32,170 nt of DNA from Halalkalicoccus subterraneus (GCF_003697815.1 NZ_RDQG01000052.1:1-32170), one strand, 5' to 3'. Positions 15,380 through 23,360 are shown, counted from the first letter of the stretch. Notes: a model not told the origin generated them from the sequence alone. Program-made: numbers and translations.

Positions 15380-16537
15380 TTAGTTCTCCCCGATGGGCTC
15401 GCCGTCGACGAACACCCGATCGGGGCTCGTCGCGATCTCGAAGGGCTCGCCGTCCCAGATCACGAGGTCCGCGTCGGTTCCCTGTTCAAGGGTACCGACC
15501 CGGTCGCTGATCCCGAGGATCTCGGCGGGGTTTCTCGTCACGGTCGCGAGCGCTGCCTCCTCGGGCAGTCCCTCGCGCATCGCGAGGCCTACACAGACGT
15601 CGAGGTGTTTCTGTGGGAGGACGGGCGCGTCGGTCTGGATCGCGACCTTCACGCCGGCCTTGTGGAGAATACCGGGGGTTTCGAAGGTGATGTTCGAGAG
15701 TTCGTACTTCGCGCCGCTGTAGAGGCTCGGGCCGACGACGGCGGGCACGCCCCGCTTTGCGAACTCCTCGGCGATCAGGTGCCCCTCGGTCGCGTGCTCG
15801 ATCGAGAGCTCCTCGATGCCGAACTCCTCGACGATTCGAAAGACGGTCATGATGTCGTCGGCGCGGTGGGCGTGGACTCGCAGAGGCAGGTCGTCCTCGA
15901 TGACTCGCGAGAGGTTATCCATACCGAGATCCCGCTCGAAGGGCTCGTCGTTTTCGTGGACAGCGTCCCTACGTTCGAGGTAGTCCTCGGCGTTCATTAG
16001 TGCCTGTCTGAGCGTCGCCGCAACGCCGGACCGGGTGACCGGCGCGCGATCACGGTCCTTACCGTGGACACGTTTCGGGTTCTCGCCGAAGGCGGCCTTC
16101 ATGCCGTCCTCGCGAATGAGCATCGAGTCGGCGGTCTCTCCATGAGTTTTCATCGAGCAGATGATGCCACCCACTACGTTCGCGCTTCCCATGCGCGCGC
16201 TGACGGTCGTCACGCCGCCACGACAGGCGTGATGGAGCTCCTCGTCGCCGGGGTGAAAGCCGTCCAGAACGTTGACCTCGGGGGTCACGGGATCCGAGAC
16301 CTCGTTGTGGTCCGCGTCCTCGGGCTCGCCCCACTCGCTGACGCCGGCGTGGCTGTGGGCGTCGACCAGCCCGGGCGTCACCGGCTTTCCGCCGGCGTCG
16401 ATCTCCGTCGTCCCCTCGGGAATCTCGATGTCAGTTCCGACAGCCGTGATCTCGCCCTCCTCGACGAGCACGGTCCCGCTCTCGATGGTTCCCGCCTCAG
16501 AGAGGGTTCGAACGTTCCCGTTGGTGATCGCGTACAT
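15380..16537 (-). CDS. Amidohydrolase family protein (imidazolonepropionase-like)
   Basis: A 385-residue metal hydrolase. It begins MYAITNGNVRTLSEAGTI with a beta-sandwich, then TPGLVDAHSHAGV (HxH metal ligands) and a CRGGVTTVSARMGSANVVGG segment. Further motifs are SMKTHG with a possible bridging lysine, RVHAHRADD, SIEHATEG and AIQTDAPVLP with the final aspartate. The C-terminus returns to the sandwich (GTDADLVIWDGEPFE). These features fit the imidazolonepropionase-like group of amidohydrolases; the substrate is unknown. The same frame stays open far upstream, but that stretch is antisense to the flavoprotein gene. The start at 16537 has an ATATT TATA-like sequence about 30 nt before it. Confidence 0.88.
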   Translation of the reverse strand: MYAITNGNVRTLSEAGTIESGTVLVEEGEITAVGTDIEIPEGTTEIDAGGKPVTPGLVDAHSHAGVSEWGEPEDADHNEVSDPVTPEVNVLDGFHPGDEELHHACRGGVTTVSARMGSANVVGGIICSMKTHGETADSMLIREDGMKAAFGENPKRVHGKDRDRAPVTRSGVAATLRQALMNAEDYLERRDAVHENDEPFERDLGMDNLSRVIEDDLPLRVHAHRADDIMTVFRIVEEFGIEELSIEHATEGHLIAEEFAKRGVPAVVGPSLYSGAKYELSNITFETPGILHKAGVKVAIQTDAPVLPQKHLDVCVGLAMREGLPEEAALATVTRNPAEILGISDRVGTLEQGTDADLVIWDGEPFEIATSPDRVFVDGEPIGEN

Positions 16538-16563
16538 GGTACCTCCTTCGGGGAGTCCGCGAT

Positions 16564-16571
16564 CAATATTT
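16564..16571 (-). promoter_or_regulatory. TATA-like box of the imidazolonepropionase-like gene
   Basis: AAATATTG on the minus strand lies about 30 nt upstream of the start at 16537. It sits in the 102-bp divergent gap shared with the flavoprotein gene. Confidence 0.5.
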
Positions 16572-16610
16572 CGGTTCGAAGTACGTTCTCGACTCGTCCG
16601 CTTCAGGGGG

Positions 16611-16616
16611 TTTAAG
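16611..16616 (+). promoter_or_regulatory. TATA-like box of the flavoprotein gene
   Basis: TTTAAG is centred 27 nt upstream of the ATG at 16640, at leaderless spacing. It also supports that ATG over the TTG six bases earlier. Confidence 0.55.
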
Positions 16617-16639
16617 AGAGTGCGAAAGCCCGTTTGAGT

Positions 16640-18007
16640 ATGGAGCGCGTTGACGTTGCGATAGTCGGCGGCGGCCCCGGCGGGATGTCCGCCGCCGAAG
16701 AGGCCGTAAAGCGCGATGCGCGAACCCTCGTCGTCGAGAAGGGCGTTCCGCGCGCGGACCGCGCCGAGTTGGGTCCCGACTCGACGGACGCCGCGGGGAT
16801 GCTCGATTACTGGGTCGACCTCATGGAGATCCCCTTCGAGGAGATCCCCGACGAGATCGTCCTGCGCGAACTCGAGGGAACCGAGTTCGTCGGCCCCACG
16901 GAACGCTGTACGATGTACTCGACGGGGATCGACTCCTCGTATCCGAAGTTCGGATTCACCTTCGACCGGCCCCGAATGGACGACTGGCTGCGCGAGCGCG
17001 CGGAGGACGCGGGCGCCGAATACCGCGTCGGCACCGCAGTGAAGAACGTCGAGAGCGACCTCTCCTCGGGTCATACCCACCACCTGACGCTGGGCGACGG
17101 CACCGAGGTCGAGGCCGAGCACCTCGTGCTCGCGGACGGCCCCCAGCGAAACGTCACCATTCCGGTTCTCGACCAGTTCGTTTCTGGGGGATCGATGGGC
17201 GATCACATGGGCACGCACGCAAACCACATCGCCTATCAGGAACACCGCCGATTTCCCGAGGAGCTGTTCGACGAGGGGTTGCTGAAGTTCTGGTGGGGCC
17301 ACATCCCGGGTCGTACCGCCTACCCGTGGGTGTTTCCCAACGACGGCACCGTCGCCCGCGTCGGCCTGACGATGCCCATCGGGATGAGTCTGGAAGAGGT
17401 CGAGAACCCCGAGGACTACCCGCTGCTCGAACCGGACGACGAGCGCCTGCCCGCCGGACGGGAGTACCTTCGGCGATTGCTCGAACAAGAGTACGGCGAC
17501 CGCTACGACGTCGAGGAGGACTTCCCGCTCGTCGAGGACCGGGGAAAACGCGGCGGCACCGAGGCCTACCCGATCTCCTCGACCCGGCCGATCGACTCGC
17601 CCACCAAGGCGGGGATCGCCGTCGTCGGCGGGGCGATGGGGACGACCTCGGCGTTCCACGAGGGGGGCTATCACCTCGCGGTTCGCTCGGGGAAGATCGC
17701 GGGTCGACTCGCCGCGATCGGCGATCTGGGGAGCTACAACGACACGTGGAAGGGCCGGATCGGCGAGGAGATCCTGCGCAACGTCTCGATGGCCGAGATG
17801 GTCAAAGGGTACACGCCCGCCGACTGGGACCGGACCTTCCGGGTCGCCGGCCGGATGCTCGCAGACAGCGGGGGGTACGACATGTTTCACCGGAAGTTCG
17901 GTGCCGGGCTCGGTGCGACCAGACTCCTCCTGGAGTACCGGAAGGCCCGCTTCGGGTTCCGCGACGGACGGTACGTCCAGTTTCACGAGTCCGAGTACAC
18001 ACTATGA
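16640..18007 (+). CDS. FAD-dependent oxidoreductase, geranylgeranyl reductase family
   Basis: A 455-residue flavoprotein. The N-terminal dinucleotide-binding motif is VDVAIVGGGPGGMSAAEEA (GGGPGG at 10-15), with a glutamate at the end of the second strand (LVVEKG). FTFDRPRMDDWLRERAEDAGAEYR and the GIAVVGGAMGTTSAFHEGGYHLAVRSGKIAG block near residues 325-355 are the GGR/FixC-type FAD-contact regions. Family members saturate isoprenoid chains of archaeal lipids or quinones, or act as ETF-quinone-like dehydrogenases. This one is longer and more divergent than the usual digeranylgeranyl-glycerophospholipid reductase, so it may be a paralogue acting on another prenyl substrate. Confidence 0.82.
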   Translation: MERVDVAIVGGGPGGMSAAEEAVKRDARTLVVEKGVPRADRAELGPDSTDAAGMLDYWVDLMEIPFEEIPDEIVLRELEGTEFVGPTERCTMYSTGIDSSYPKFGFTFDRPRMDDWLRERAEDAGAEYRVGTAVKNVESDLSSGHTHHLTLGDGTEVEAEHLVLADGPQRNVTIPVLDQFVSGGSMGDHMGTHANHIAYQEHRRFPEELFDEGLLKFWWGHIPGRTAYPWVFPNDGTVARVGLTMPIGMSLEEVENPEDYPLLEPDDERLPAGREYLRRLLEQEYGDRYDVEEDFPLVEDRGKRGGTEAYPISSTRPIDSPTKAGIAVVGGAMGTTSAFHEGGYHLAVRSGKIAGRLAAIGDLGSYNDTWKGRIGEEILRNVSMAEMVKGYTPADWDRTFRVAGRMLADSGGYDMFHRKFGAGLGATRLLLEYRKARFGFRDGRYVQFHESEYTL

Positions 18008-18039
18008 CTCACGGGAGTAGCGTCGGTTCCCCTCCGTTC

Positions 18040-19287
18040 TCACGGCACGGGAAAGGCCCGCAACTCGCGCGGCGGGAGGAGGTAGTTGCCGCGGCGGCGG
18101 ACGGTGAGGTACTGGAGGATCCCGTTGTTGGTGATCGATCCGACCGCGGTTTCCTCGGCGACGTTCGCACCCGTCATCGCCTCGCGAACCCGGACGAACT
18201 CGTCGATGTCCCGCTGGAGCGAGAGGAAGTGTAGGCCGGGACGGTCGTCGTCGGTGGTGTTGAAATCGCGGCGAAGGAGGAGCGGCTCGCCGTCATCACG
18301 GGCACGGGCGGCCTTCTGAGCGTGGCCGATCACGCCGTACTCGCGGGCGTCCTCGGCGGTATTCGCGATACGCTCCGCGGTGAGCCCGTTCGACTCGTCC
18401 AGTTTCTCGCCGTACTCGCCGACGCGATCCTCCTCGGCATGCCGGTAGCTGAACAGCTTTGCGACCCGCTGGAACTGTGAGTCCTGTCCGTACCACTGCT
18501 GAAGGTCGATCGCGAGCGACTCGACGTGTCGGGTGGTGCCCCCGGCGAACGGCCCCTCCTCGATCGTCACGCGGTCCTCGGTGGCTTGGCTCTCCTCGAA
18601 CCCCGATCGAAACCCCATGAAGAAGGGCGCCTCCTCGTGGATCGGTTCGGAATCGGGCACGCCCGGCGTGTCCTGATGTTCGGCGGGCAGTCCGGGTCCG
18701 ACGAAGCCGGTGAGGCGCTCGCGGTCGTCGATGAGGTCACCGATGTTCGCCTCCACCTCGATTCCGTTTACCGTCTCGACCTCGCCCAAGAGCGCCTCTT
18801 CGGCGGCGAGCACCGCCCGGGAGTGGTCGCTCGCGAGGTGGACTTGGAGATCGCCGTCCTCGAAGTCGGGCTGCTCGAACTCGGTGAGCGCTTCGGGGTC
18901 GGCCAATCCGTCCCAGCCGACCCGCTCGAAGTACGCGGGGGTGTAGCCGACCGTAACGAGCAGTCCCTCGTGGCTCCACTCGTAGGCGCGTTCGAGGGTT
19001 TCGAGCGCGCGCTCGAACCGTCCGCGGTCCTCCTCGGTCGGGTCGCGAGCGAGGGTGAGCGACAGGAGGACGTGGTGGCGCGCGGGGACGATGTTCTCGT
19101 TGTCGTCGCCCGACAGGACGGCGTTCCATGCGTGCTGGCGGTCGGGGACGGAGCCGGGATCGCCGGTCGGAATCTCGACGTTCGACTCCTCGTCGAGACA
19201 GGCCGAAAGAGCGGCGGTCCCGCCGACTGCGACGAGACCTTTCAGGTATTCGCGTCGCGAGAGCGCGCCTCGGTCGGGGAGGGTCAT
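18040..19287 (-). CDS. DyP-type peroxidase-like Tat lipoprotein
   Basis: A 415-residue secreted protein. The N-terminus has a twin-arginine motif (SRREYLKG, R11-R12), a hydrophobic stretch and a lipobox LSAC with Cys30, indicating a membrane-anchored extracytoplasmic lipoprotein. The C-terminal half resembles DyP/EfeB peroxidases: HVESLAIDLQQWY, then GVIGHAQKAARARDD with a candidate heme-ligating His322, LLLRRDF, and GLHFLSLQRDIDEFVRVREAM. The usual GxxDG motif with its catalytic aspartate is replaced by GFVGPG (194-199). It may therefore be an altered peroxidase or a heme-binding protein. It stands alone with a TATTT element about 30 nt upstream. The EfeB-like iron role is only one possibility. 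Confidence 0.7.
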   Translation of the reverse strand: MTLPDRGALSRREYLKGLVAVGGTAALSACLDEESNVEIPTGDPGSVPDRQHAWNAVLSGDDNENIVPARHHVLLSLTLARDPTEEDRGRFERALETLERAYEWSHEGLLVTVGYTPAYFERVGWDGLADPEALTEFEQPDFEDGDLQVHLASDHSRAVLAAEEALLGEVETVNGIEVEANIGDLIDDRERLTGFVGPGLPAEHQDTPGVPDSEPIHEEAPFFMGFRSGFEESQATEDRVTIEEGPFAGGTTRHVESLAIDLQQWYGQDSQFQRVAKLFSYRHAEEDRVGEYGEKLDESNGLTAERIANTAEDAREYGVIGHAQKAARARDDGEPLLLRRDFNTTDDDRPGLHFLSLQRDIDEFVRVREAMTGANVAEETAVGSITNNGILQYLTVRRRGNYLLPPRELRAFPVP

Positions 19288-19313
19288 TCGGGGTCGGAGC
19301 TAGGGTTCCGACG

Positions 19314-19323
19314 GGCAAATACC
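19314..19323 (-). promoter_or_regulatory. TATA-like box of the DyP-like gene
   Basis: GGGTATTTGC on the minus strand lies about 30 nt upstream of the start at 19287. Confidence 0.45.
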
Positions 19324-19433
19324 CTGTCCTCGCGACTGCCCGGCGTCCAGTCGCAGGGCTTAATCGCTCCGGTTCCGTATGGTCGCGTGCACACCTCAAG
19401 TCCCCGGCGGAGTTGTCCCACTCGGGAGCGATG

Positions 19434-19663
19434 ATCGCACGGCGAACCCGGGTGTGCGATATTCGCGCGGTCCCAACGGGACCGCGAAGCGCGAGGCGGC
19501 TCTGCCGCCGAGCGTGCGGTACGGTTTGCGGTTGCGGTTCACGAGGCTCCGTTGAGCGCCTCACACCCGCCGGCTGACGCCGGTTCGTTTCGTGGTTTCG
19601 AGGAAACCACGCTTTGCCCGGCGGTTTCACCGCCGAGGTATTCGGTCGCGCGTCAGTGCGACC
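19434..19663. repeat. Array of eight consecutive inverted repeats in a 589-bp non-coding gap
   Basis: Between the divergent DyP-like and esterase genes (19288-19876) I find no convincing gene. About 230 bp of it is packed with stem-loops of different sequence. Arms are 19434-40/19454-60 (7 bp), 19466-74/19478-86 (9 bp, 3-nt loop), 19495-500/19504-09 (6 bp), 19543-49/19554-62 (7 bp with a 2-nt bulge), 19570-74/19579-83 (5 bp), 19591-98/19604-11 (8 bp), 19619-25/19629-35 (7 bp) and 19644-49/19658-63 (6 bp). The stems differ, so this is not a tandem repeat. It may be a structured RNA, a remnant of a mobile element, or a haloarchaeal intergenic hairpin cluster. Flanks 19288-19433 and 19664-19876 contain only promoter-like elements. 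Confidence 0.6.
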
Positions 19664-19843
19664 CGCCTGGCACGAGGGTTTCCCGGTCGACACGGCACGC
19701 CGCCTTGGGATGAGACCGGTCGTTAGTGTTCCGGGCGATATTTTCGTCTGCAACGACCGGCGGATGTCGATCCGGTAGTGCTCTCAACGGGTTCGATCAC
19801 CTGTCCGTGCGTTTCGGGCGCCATATCGCCGGCCGGAGCACAA

Positions 19844-19851
19844 GCGGTTTT
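19844..19851 (+). promoter_or_regulatory. TATA-like box of the esterase gene
   Basis: GCGGTTTT lies just under 30 nt upstream of the ATG at 19877. It supports this start over an in-frame ATG 99 nt earlier. Confidence 0.4.
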
Positions 19852-19876
19852 GCGACCATCGCCCAAACCATCAGTA

Positions 19877-20812
19877 ATGCAAGCTCGCGAGATCGACCCG
19901 CAGGCGAAATCGGCAGTCGAACGGCAGGACCGTTTTCCCCTCCCGCACAGCCGTCGCGGAGTGAAGCTCCTCCGGCTCGTCAGCCGGCCGGCAACGTGGA
20001 TCGGGAACCGGAACCCGCCGCCGGTCGGTGCGACCGTCGAGCGAACGGTCCCCGGTCCCGCCGGCGAACTCGACGCCCGTCTCTACCTCCCGGACGGGGA
20101 CGGACCGTTTCACACGGTCGTGTTCTTCCACGGCGGCGGCTTCGTCTTCGGGAGCATCGACACGCACGACTGGCTCTGTCGGCACCTCACGCGCGAAAGC
20201 GAGTGTGCAGTCCTCTCGGTCGATTACCGCCTCGCCCCCGAGCACCCGTTTCCCGCGGCCGTCGAGGACGCCTACGCCGCCCTCGAGTGGGCGGACGCGA
20301 ACCCGGACGCCGTCCACGGGACCGGCTCCGTCGCACTTGCGGGCGATTCCGCCGGCGGGGCGCTCGCCGCCGTCGCCGCCCTGATGGCCGCCGAGCGCGA
20401 CGGACCCGACGTCGCCCATCAGTCGCTTCTCTACCCCGGAGTCGGCGTCGAGGAGGGCCAGCGCTCGGTCAAGGACAACGCCGGTATCGTCCTCGACGAG
20501 GCAGACCTGCGGTGGTTCCGCGAGTGTTACTACGCGAGAGAGATCCACGAGCGCAACCCGTACGCCGACCCGACGAACGCCTGCGACGTCTCCGGGGTCG
20601 CCCCCGCGACGGTCGTCACCGCTGGGTTCGATCCGCTCCGTGACGGCGGGAAACGATACGCCGAACAGCTCGTTCACGACGGTGTCCCCACACGCTACAG
20701 GAACTACGAGGACATGGTCCACGGCTTCATGACGCTGCGGGAGGTCGACCGGGCCCGTGAGGCCATCGCGGACGTCGGCGACGACCTCCGGGACGCACTC
20801 GGAACGAACTGA
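19877..20812 (+). CDS. Alpha/beta hydrolase, hormone-sensitive-lipase family esterase
   Basis: A 311-residue carboxylesterase of the HSL (family IV) type. The oxyanion-hole motif is HGGGFVFGS (residues 85-93) and the nucleophile elbow is AGDSAGGALA with Ser158. DYRLAPEHPFPAAVEDAYAAL is the conserved segment between them. The acid is D252 in TAGFDPLRD and the base H282 in DMVHGFM. It has no signal peptide, so it is a cytoplasmic esterase or lipase acting on short to medium acyl esters. Family-IV enzymes are common in haloarchaea; the natural substrate is unknown. Confidence 0.92.
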   Translation: MQAREIDPQAKSAVERQDRFPLPHSRRGVKLLRLVSRPATWIGNRNPPPVGATVERTVPGPAGELDARLYLPDGDGPFHTVVFFHGGGFVFGSIDTHDWLCRHLTRESECAVLSVDYRLAPEHPFPAAVEDAYAALEWADANPDAVHGTGSVALAGDSAGGALAAVAALMAAERDGPDVAHQSLLYPGVGVEEGQRSVKDNAGIVLDEADLRWFRECYYAREIHERNPYADPTNACDVSGVAPATVVTAGFDPLRDGGKRYAEQLVHDGVPTRYRNYEDMVHGFMTLREVDRAREAIADVGDDLRDALGTN

Positions 20813-20872
20813 CCGAGCGCGGCCGGGCCACCGGTTCACTCATGAACGACCGGCACGTACGCTGGGGTAACC

Positions 20873-21037
20873 ATGGCCGACCGACTCGGACCAAACATGG
20901 AGGACGTCCGCGGGATCGTCGAGGAGTTCTTCTACGACGACGGGATGCTCGGGACGGTGCTCGCGTTCGCGCTCGTGTTCGGCATGGCGGCGCTGGTAGT
21001 TCTATCGATGGTTCTGCTCGCCGGATTGCTCGCGTAA
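20873..21037 (+). CDS. 54-residue single-pass membrane miniprotein
   Basis: An ATG at 20873 opens a 54-codon frame. The product begins MADRLGPNMEDVRGIVEEFFYDDG (given here as MADRLGPNMEDV, then RGIVEEFFYDDG) and continues as an uninterrupted hydrophobic segment of about 30 residues, MLGTVLAFALVFGMAA followed by LVVLSMVLLAGLLA. An acidic amphipathic head with a C-terminal transmembrane tail is a plausible small membrane protein and not a usual chance product. It sits 60 nt after the esterase and 42 nt before hisD on the same strand. Function unknown. No homologue family is recognised, and there is no strong TATA box, so it may be co-transcribed with the esterase. Confidence 0.6.
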   Translation: MADRLGPNMEDVRGIVEEFFYDDGMLGTVLAFALVFGMAALVVLSMVLLAGLLA

Positions 21038-21050
21038 CGCGATGGAAACT

Positions 21051-21057
21051 GCTTTTC
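21051..21057 (+). promoter_or_regulatory. TATA-like box of hisD
   Basis: GCTTTTC lies about 26 nt upstream of the hisD ATG at 21080, just after the miniprotein stop codon. Confidence 0.35.
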
Positions 21058-21079
21058 GCCTCACGGTCGAAGGGCGGGT

Positions 21080-22393
21080 ATGAACGTCCAGTCCATCGCC
21101 GATCTCGGTCCGGCGCGTCGCCGAGCGCTGTTCGAGCGCGACGCCGGTATCGAGGCGGTTCGAACCGACGTCCGTGAGATCGTCGAGCGCGTCCACGAGG
21201 AGGGCGACGTCGCGGTTCGCGAGTTCTGCCGGAAGTTCGACGACGTCGACGTGGGTAACCTCGAGATCACCGACGCCACGGAGCGCGCCTACGGGGAAAT
21301 CGACGAGCGAACCCGCGAGGCGATCGAGACCGCCGCCGGGAACGTTCGAGAGTTTCACGAGCGCCAACTCCCCGAAGACTGGCGCGAGGAGTTCGGTGAG
21401 GGCCGCGAGCTGGGACGGCGATTTCGCCCCCTCGAACGCGTCGGCGTCTACGTCCCCGGGGGTGCGGCGGCCTACCCCTCGAGCGCGCTGATGGGGGTGA
21501 TCCCCGCGAAAGTGGCGGACGTCGAGACCGTCTGTGTCGCGACCCCGCCCGCCGAGGAGCTCAATCCCGTGACGCTGGCGGCGATCCACGCGGCGGGCGC
21601 CGACGAGGTCTACAGCGTCGGGGGCGCCCAGGCGATCGGGGCGCTCGCCTACGGGACGGAGTCGGTCACGCAGGTCCAGAAGGTCGTCGGGCCCGGGAAC
21701 CGCTGGGTCACGGCCGCCAAGGCCGAAGTCCGGGGCGACTGCGAGATCGACTTTTTAGCAGGTCCGAGCGAGGTCCTCGTGCTCGCCGACGAAACGGCTG
21801 ATCCGGGGTTCGTCGCGAGCGACCTGCTCGCACAGGCCGAACACGACGAGAACGCCTCGGTGGTCGCGGTCGCGACCGACGACGAGGTCGCGGAGACGAT
21901 CGCACGCGAGGTCGACGAGCGAGCGGCCGACCGCGAGCGCGAGGGGACGATCCGCGCGGCGCTCGACGGCGACGCAAGCGGCGTCTTTGCGGCCCGGTCG
22001 ATGAGCGAGGCGATCGCCTTCGCCGAGGCGTACGCCGCGGAACACCTCTCGATTCAGGCCGACGAGGACGTGTCGATCCTCGATCGGATCGACAGCGCGG
22101 GCAGCGTCTTCCTTGGCCCGTACACTCCGGTCGCGGCGGGCGACTACGCCAGTGGGACGAATCACGTCCTGCCGACCAACGGGCTTGCACGGCTGACCGG
22201 CGGGCTGTCGGTCGAACAGTTCCTCCGGGCGAGCACGGTCCAGCGCCTCTCGCCTGCGGGACTCGATTCGCTCTCCGATACGATCGATACCCTCGCGCGC
22301 GCGGAGGGATTTGAGGCCCACGCCGAGAGCGTCGCCGTCAGGCTGCGCGAGCGCCGTGAGGACGACGACGAACGACTCCGGGGCCGGGAGTGA
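21080..22393 (+). CDS. hisD: Histidinol dehydrogenase
   Basis: A 437-residue enzyme that performs the last two oxidations of histidine biosynthesis, L-histidinol to L-histidine with two NAD+. The signature blocks are clear: RRFRPLERVGVYVPGGAAAYPSS, VGGAQAIGALAYGT, KVVGPGNRWVTAAKAEVRG, DFLAGPSEVLVLADETADP, the Zn-site segments LAQAEHDENAS and AYAAEHLSIQ, and NHVLPTNGLARLTGGLSVEQFLR. The length is normal for the family. No other his genes are in the window, in line with scattered his genes in haloarchaea. Confidence 0.97.
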   Translation: MNVQSIADLGPARRRALFERDAGIEAVRTDVREIVERVHEEGDVAVREFCRKFDDVDVGNLEITDATERAYGEIDERTREAIETAAGNVREFHERQLPEDWREEFGEGRELGRRFRPLERVGVYVPGGAAAYPSSALMGVIPAKVADVETVCVATPPAEELNPVTLAAIHAAGADEVYSVGGAQAIGALAYGTESVTQVQKVVGPGNRWVTAAKAEVRGDCEIDFLAGPSEVLVLADETADPGFVASDLLAQAEHDENASVVAVATDDEVAETIAREVDERAADREREGTIRAALDGDASGVFAARSMSEAIAFAEAYAAEHLSIQADEDVSILDRIDSAGSVFLGPYTPVAAGDYASGTNHVLPTNGLARLTGGLSVEQFLRASTVQRLSPAGLDSLSDTIDTLARAEGFEAHAESVAVRLRERREDDDERLRGRE

Positions 22394-22545
22394 GTCGTCA
22401 ACCGTTCGAGGGTGGCGCTTCCGCCATCACACCGTTTACGATGGCCCAACAGGAAGCGGACTGCCGGTCCTGCTGACGGACGCCTCGGCCGACCGCGGGG
22501 GACGGCGGAAGCAAACGTTTTGTGCGGCGGGCGACAGCCGGTAGC

Positions 22546-22905
22546 ATGGACGACGAGGACAGGGAGGGGTTGCTCATCCTCGGTATGATCCTCACGCTGT
22601 CGATCGTTCTTCCCTTGTTGATCCTCGAAGCGCCGTGGCTACTCGCGCTGGCGATGGTGCTCGTGGCGGGCTACTGGTGGCAGACGGGCACGAATCCGGT
22701 GACGGCGACGCTGGACGCGATTCGAGGCGAGCGCGAAGACGAGTCGCGGCCGGTCGCAGAGCCCGCCGACCCGCTCTCGGCGCTCCGGGAACGCTACGCA
22801 CGCGGCGAGATCGGCGACGAGGAGTTCGAACGCCGACTCGACCGACTGCTCGCGACCGAACCCGAGGAACTGCATCGCGAACGCGAGCGTGAGTACGAAC
22901 GGTAG
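22546..22905 (+). CDS. SHOCT-domain small membrane protein
   Basis: A 119-residue protein starting MDDEDREGLLILGMIL. Two adjacent hydrophobic segments occupy residues ~8-50 (ILGMILTLSIVLPLLILEA and WLLALAMVLVAGYWW). After a charged linker the C-terminus carries a SHOCT motif, DPLSALRERYARGEIGDEEFERRLDRLL, a short helical hairpin often found at protein ends next to membrane anchors. SHOCT modules are thought to mediate oligomerisation. An in-frame start 24 nt upstream is possible, but a TTTTGT box about 26 nt before 22546 supports the ATG. The specific role is unknown. Confidence 0.82.
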   Translation: MDDEDREGLLILGMILTLSIVLPLLILEAPWLLALAMVLVAGYWWQTGTNPVTATLDAIRGEREDESRPVAEPADPLSALRERYARGEIGDEEFERRLDRLLATEPEELHREREREYER

Positions 22906-22922
22906 TGTGAATCGGCGTCACA

Positions 22923-22928
22923 GTTAAC
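22923..22928 (+). promoter_or_regulatory. TATA-like box of the IscA-type gene
   Basis: GTTAAC is centred 27 nt upstream of the ATG at 22953. Confidence 0.45.
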
Positions 22929-22952
22929 CGCCTCGGCGATAGACGATAGGAC

Positions 22953-23315
22953 ATGAGCACCGAGACCGCGAGTACCACGGATCCGGAGATCCAGGTTTCC
23001 CCGACCGCCGCCGAGCAGGCCATCGACTTACTCGAGGGCGAGGGACTGGACACCGACATCGCGGGCCTGCGCCTGTTCGTCCAGCAGGGCGGCTGTGCGG
23101 GCCTCTCCTATGGGATGCGCTTCGACGACGAGCCCGAGGACGACGACACCGTCTACGAGCACCACGACCTGCGGGTGTTCGTCGATCCGGCGAGCATGCG
23201 CTACATCGAGGGCAGCGAGCTGGACTTCGAGGGCGGCCTGCAGGGTGCGGGCTTCCACGTCGAGAACCCAAACGTCGTCAGCGAATGTGGCTGCGGGGAG
23301 TCCTTCCGTACGTAA
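22953..23315 (+). CDS. HesB/IscA/ErpA-type iron-sulfur cluster protein
   Basis: A 120-residue A-type Fe-S carrier. The three conserved cysteines are present: C48 in QQGGCAGLSYGM, and C112/C114 in SECGCGESF near the C-terminus. The body shows the family's VTPxAAEQ-like start (VSPTAAEQAIDLL), DLRVFVDPASMRYIEGSELDF and GAGFHVENPN. Such proteins accept and pass on [2Fe-2S] or [4Fe-4S] clusters in the cytoplasm. No other Fe-S assembly genes are adjacent. A long imperfect hairpin lies just after the stop codon. Confidence 0.94.
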   Translation: MSTETASTTDPEIQVSPTAAEQAIDLLEGEGLDTDIAGLRLFVQQGGCAGLSYGMRFDDEPEDDDTVYEHHDLRVFVDPASMRYIEGSELDFEGGLQGAGFHVENPNVVSECGCGESFRT

Positions 23316-23330
23316 CGAGAGCCACCGCGA

Positions 23331-23360
23331 GATCCGCGGGAACGCAGTTCCCGCGGGATC
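23331..23360. terminator. Long stem-loop after the IscA-type gene
   Basis: GATCC-GCGGGAAC (loop GCA) GTTCCCGC-G-GGATC forms a 13-bp stem with one bulged G, starting 15 nt after the stop codon. There is no T-tract. It lies between convergent genes and could serve as a 3'-end structure. Confidence 0.5.

Noticed and set aside
16538-17986. A long minus-strand open frame running 868 codons from 17986 through the amidohydrolase gene at 15380
   Set aside because: The part upstream of 16537 is antisense to the clearly conserved flavoprotein gene and has no recognisable domain. The amidohydrolase has a full N-terminal domain and a TATA-like box for the start at 16537.
19434-19663. RNase P RNA or SRP (7S) RNA as the identity of the hairpin array
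   Set aside because: I could not find the conserved core sequences of either RNA (the GGAAAGTCC-type P4 region, or the SRP helix 8 GGAA loop) on either strand.
19288-19876. An intact or recognisable transposase in the long gap
   Set aside because: No frame gives a TnpA, TnpB or DDE-type protein and no flanking direct repeat was seen. A derelict element end remains possible but unproven.
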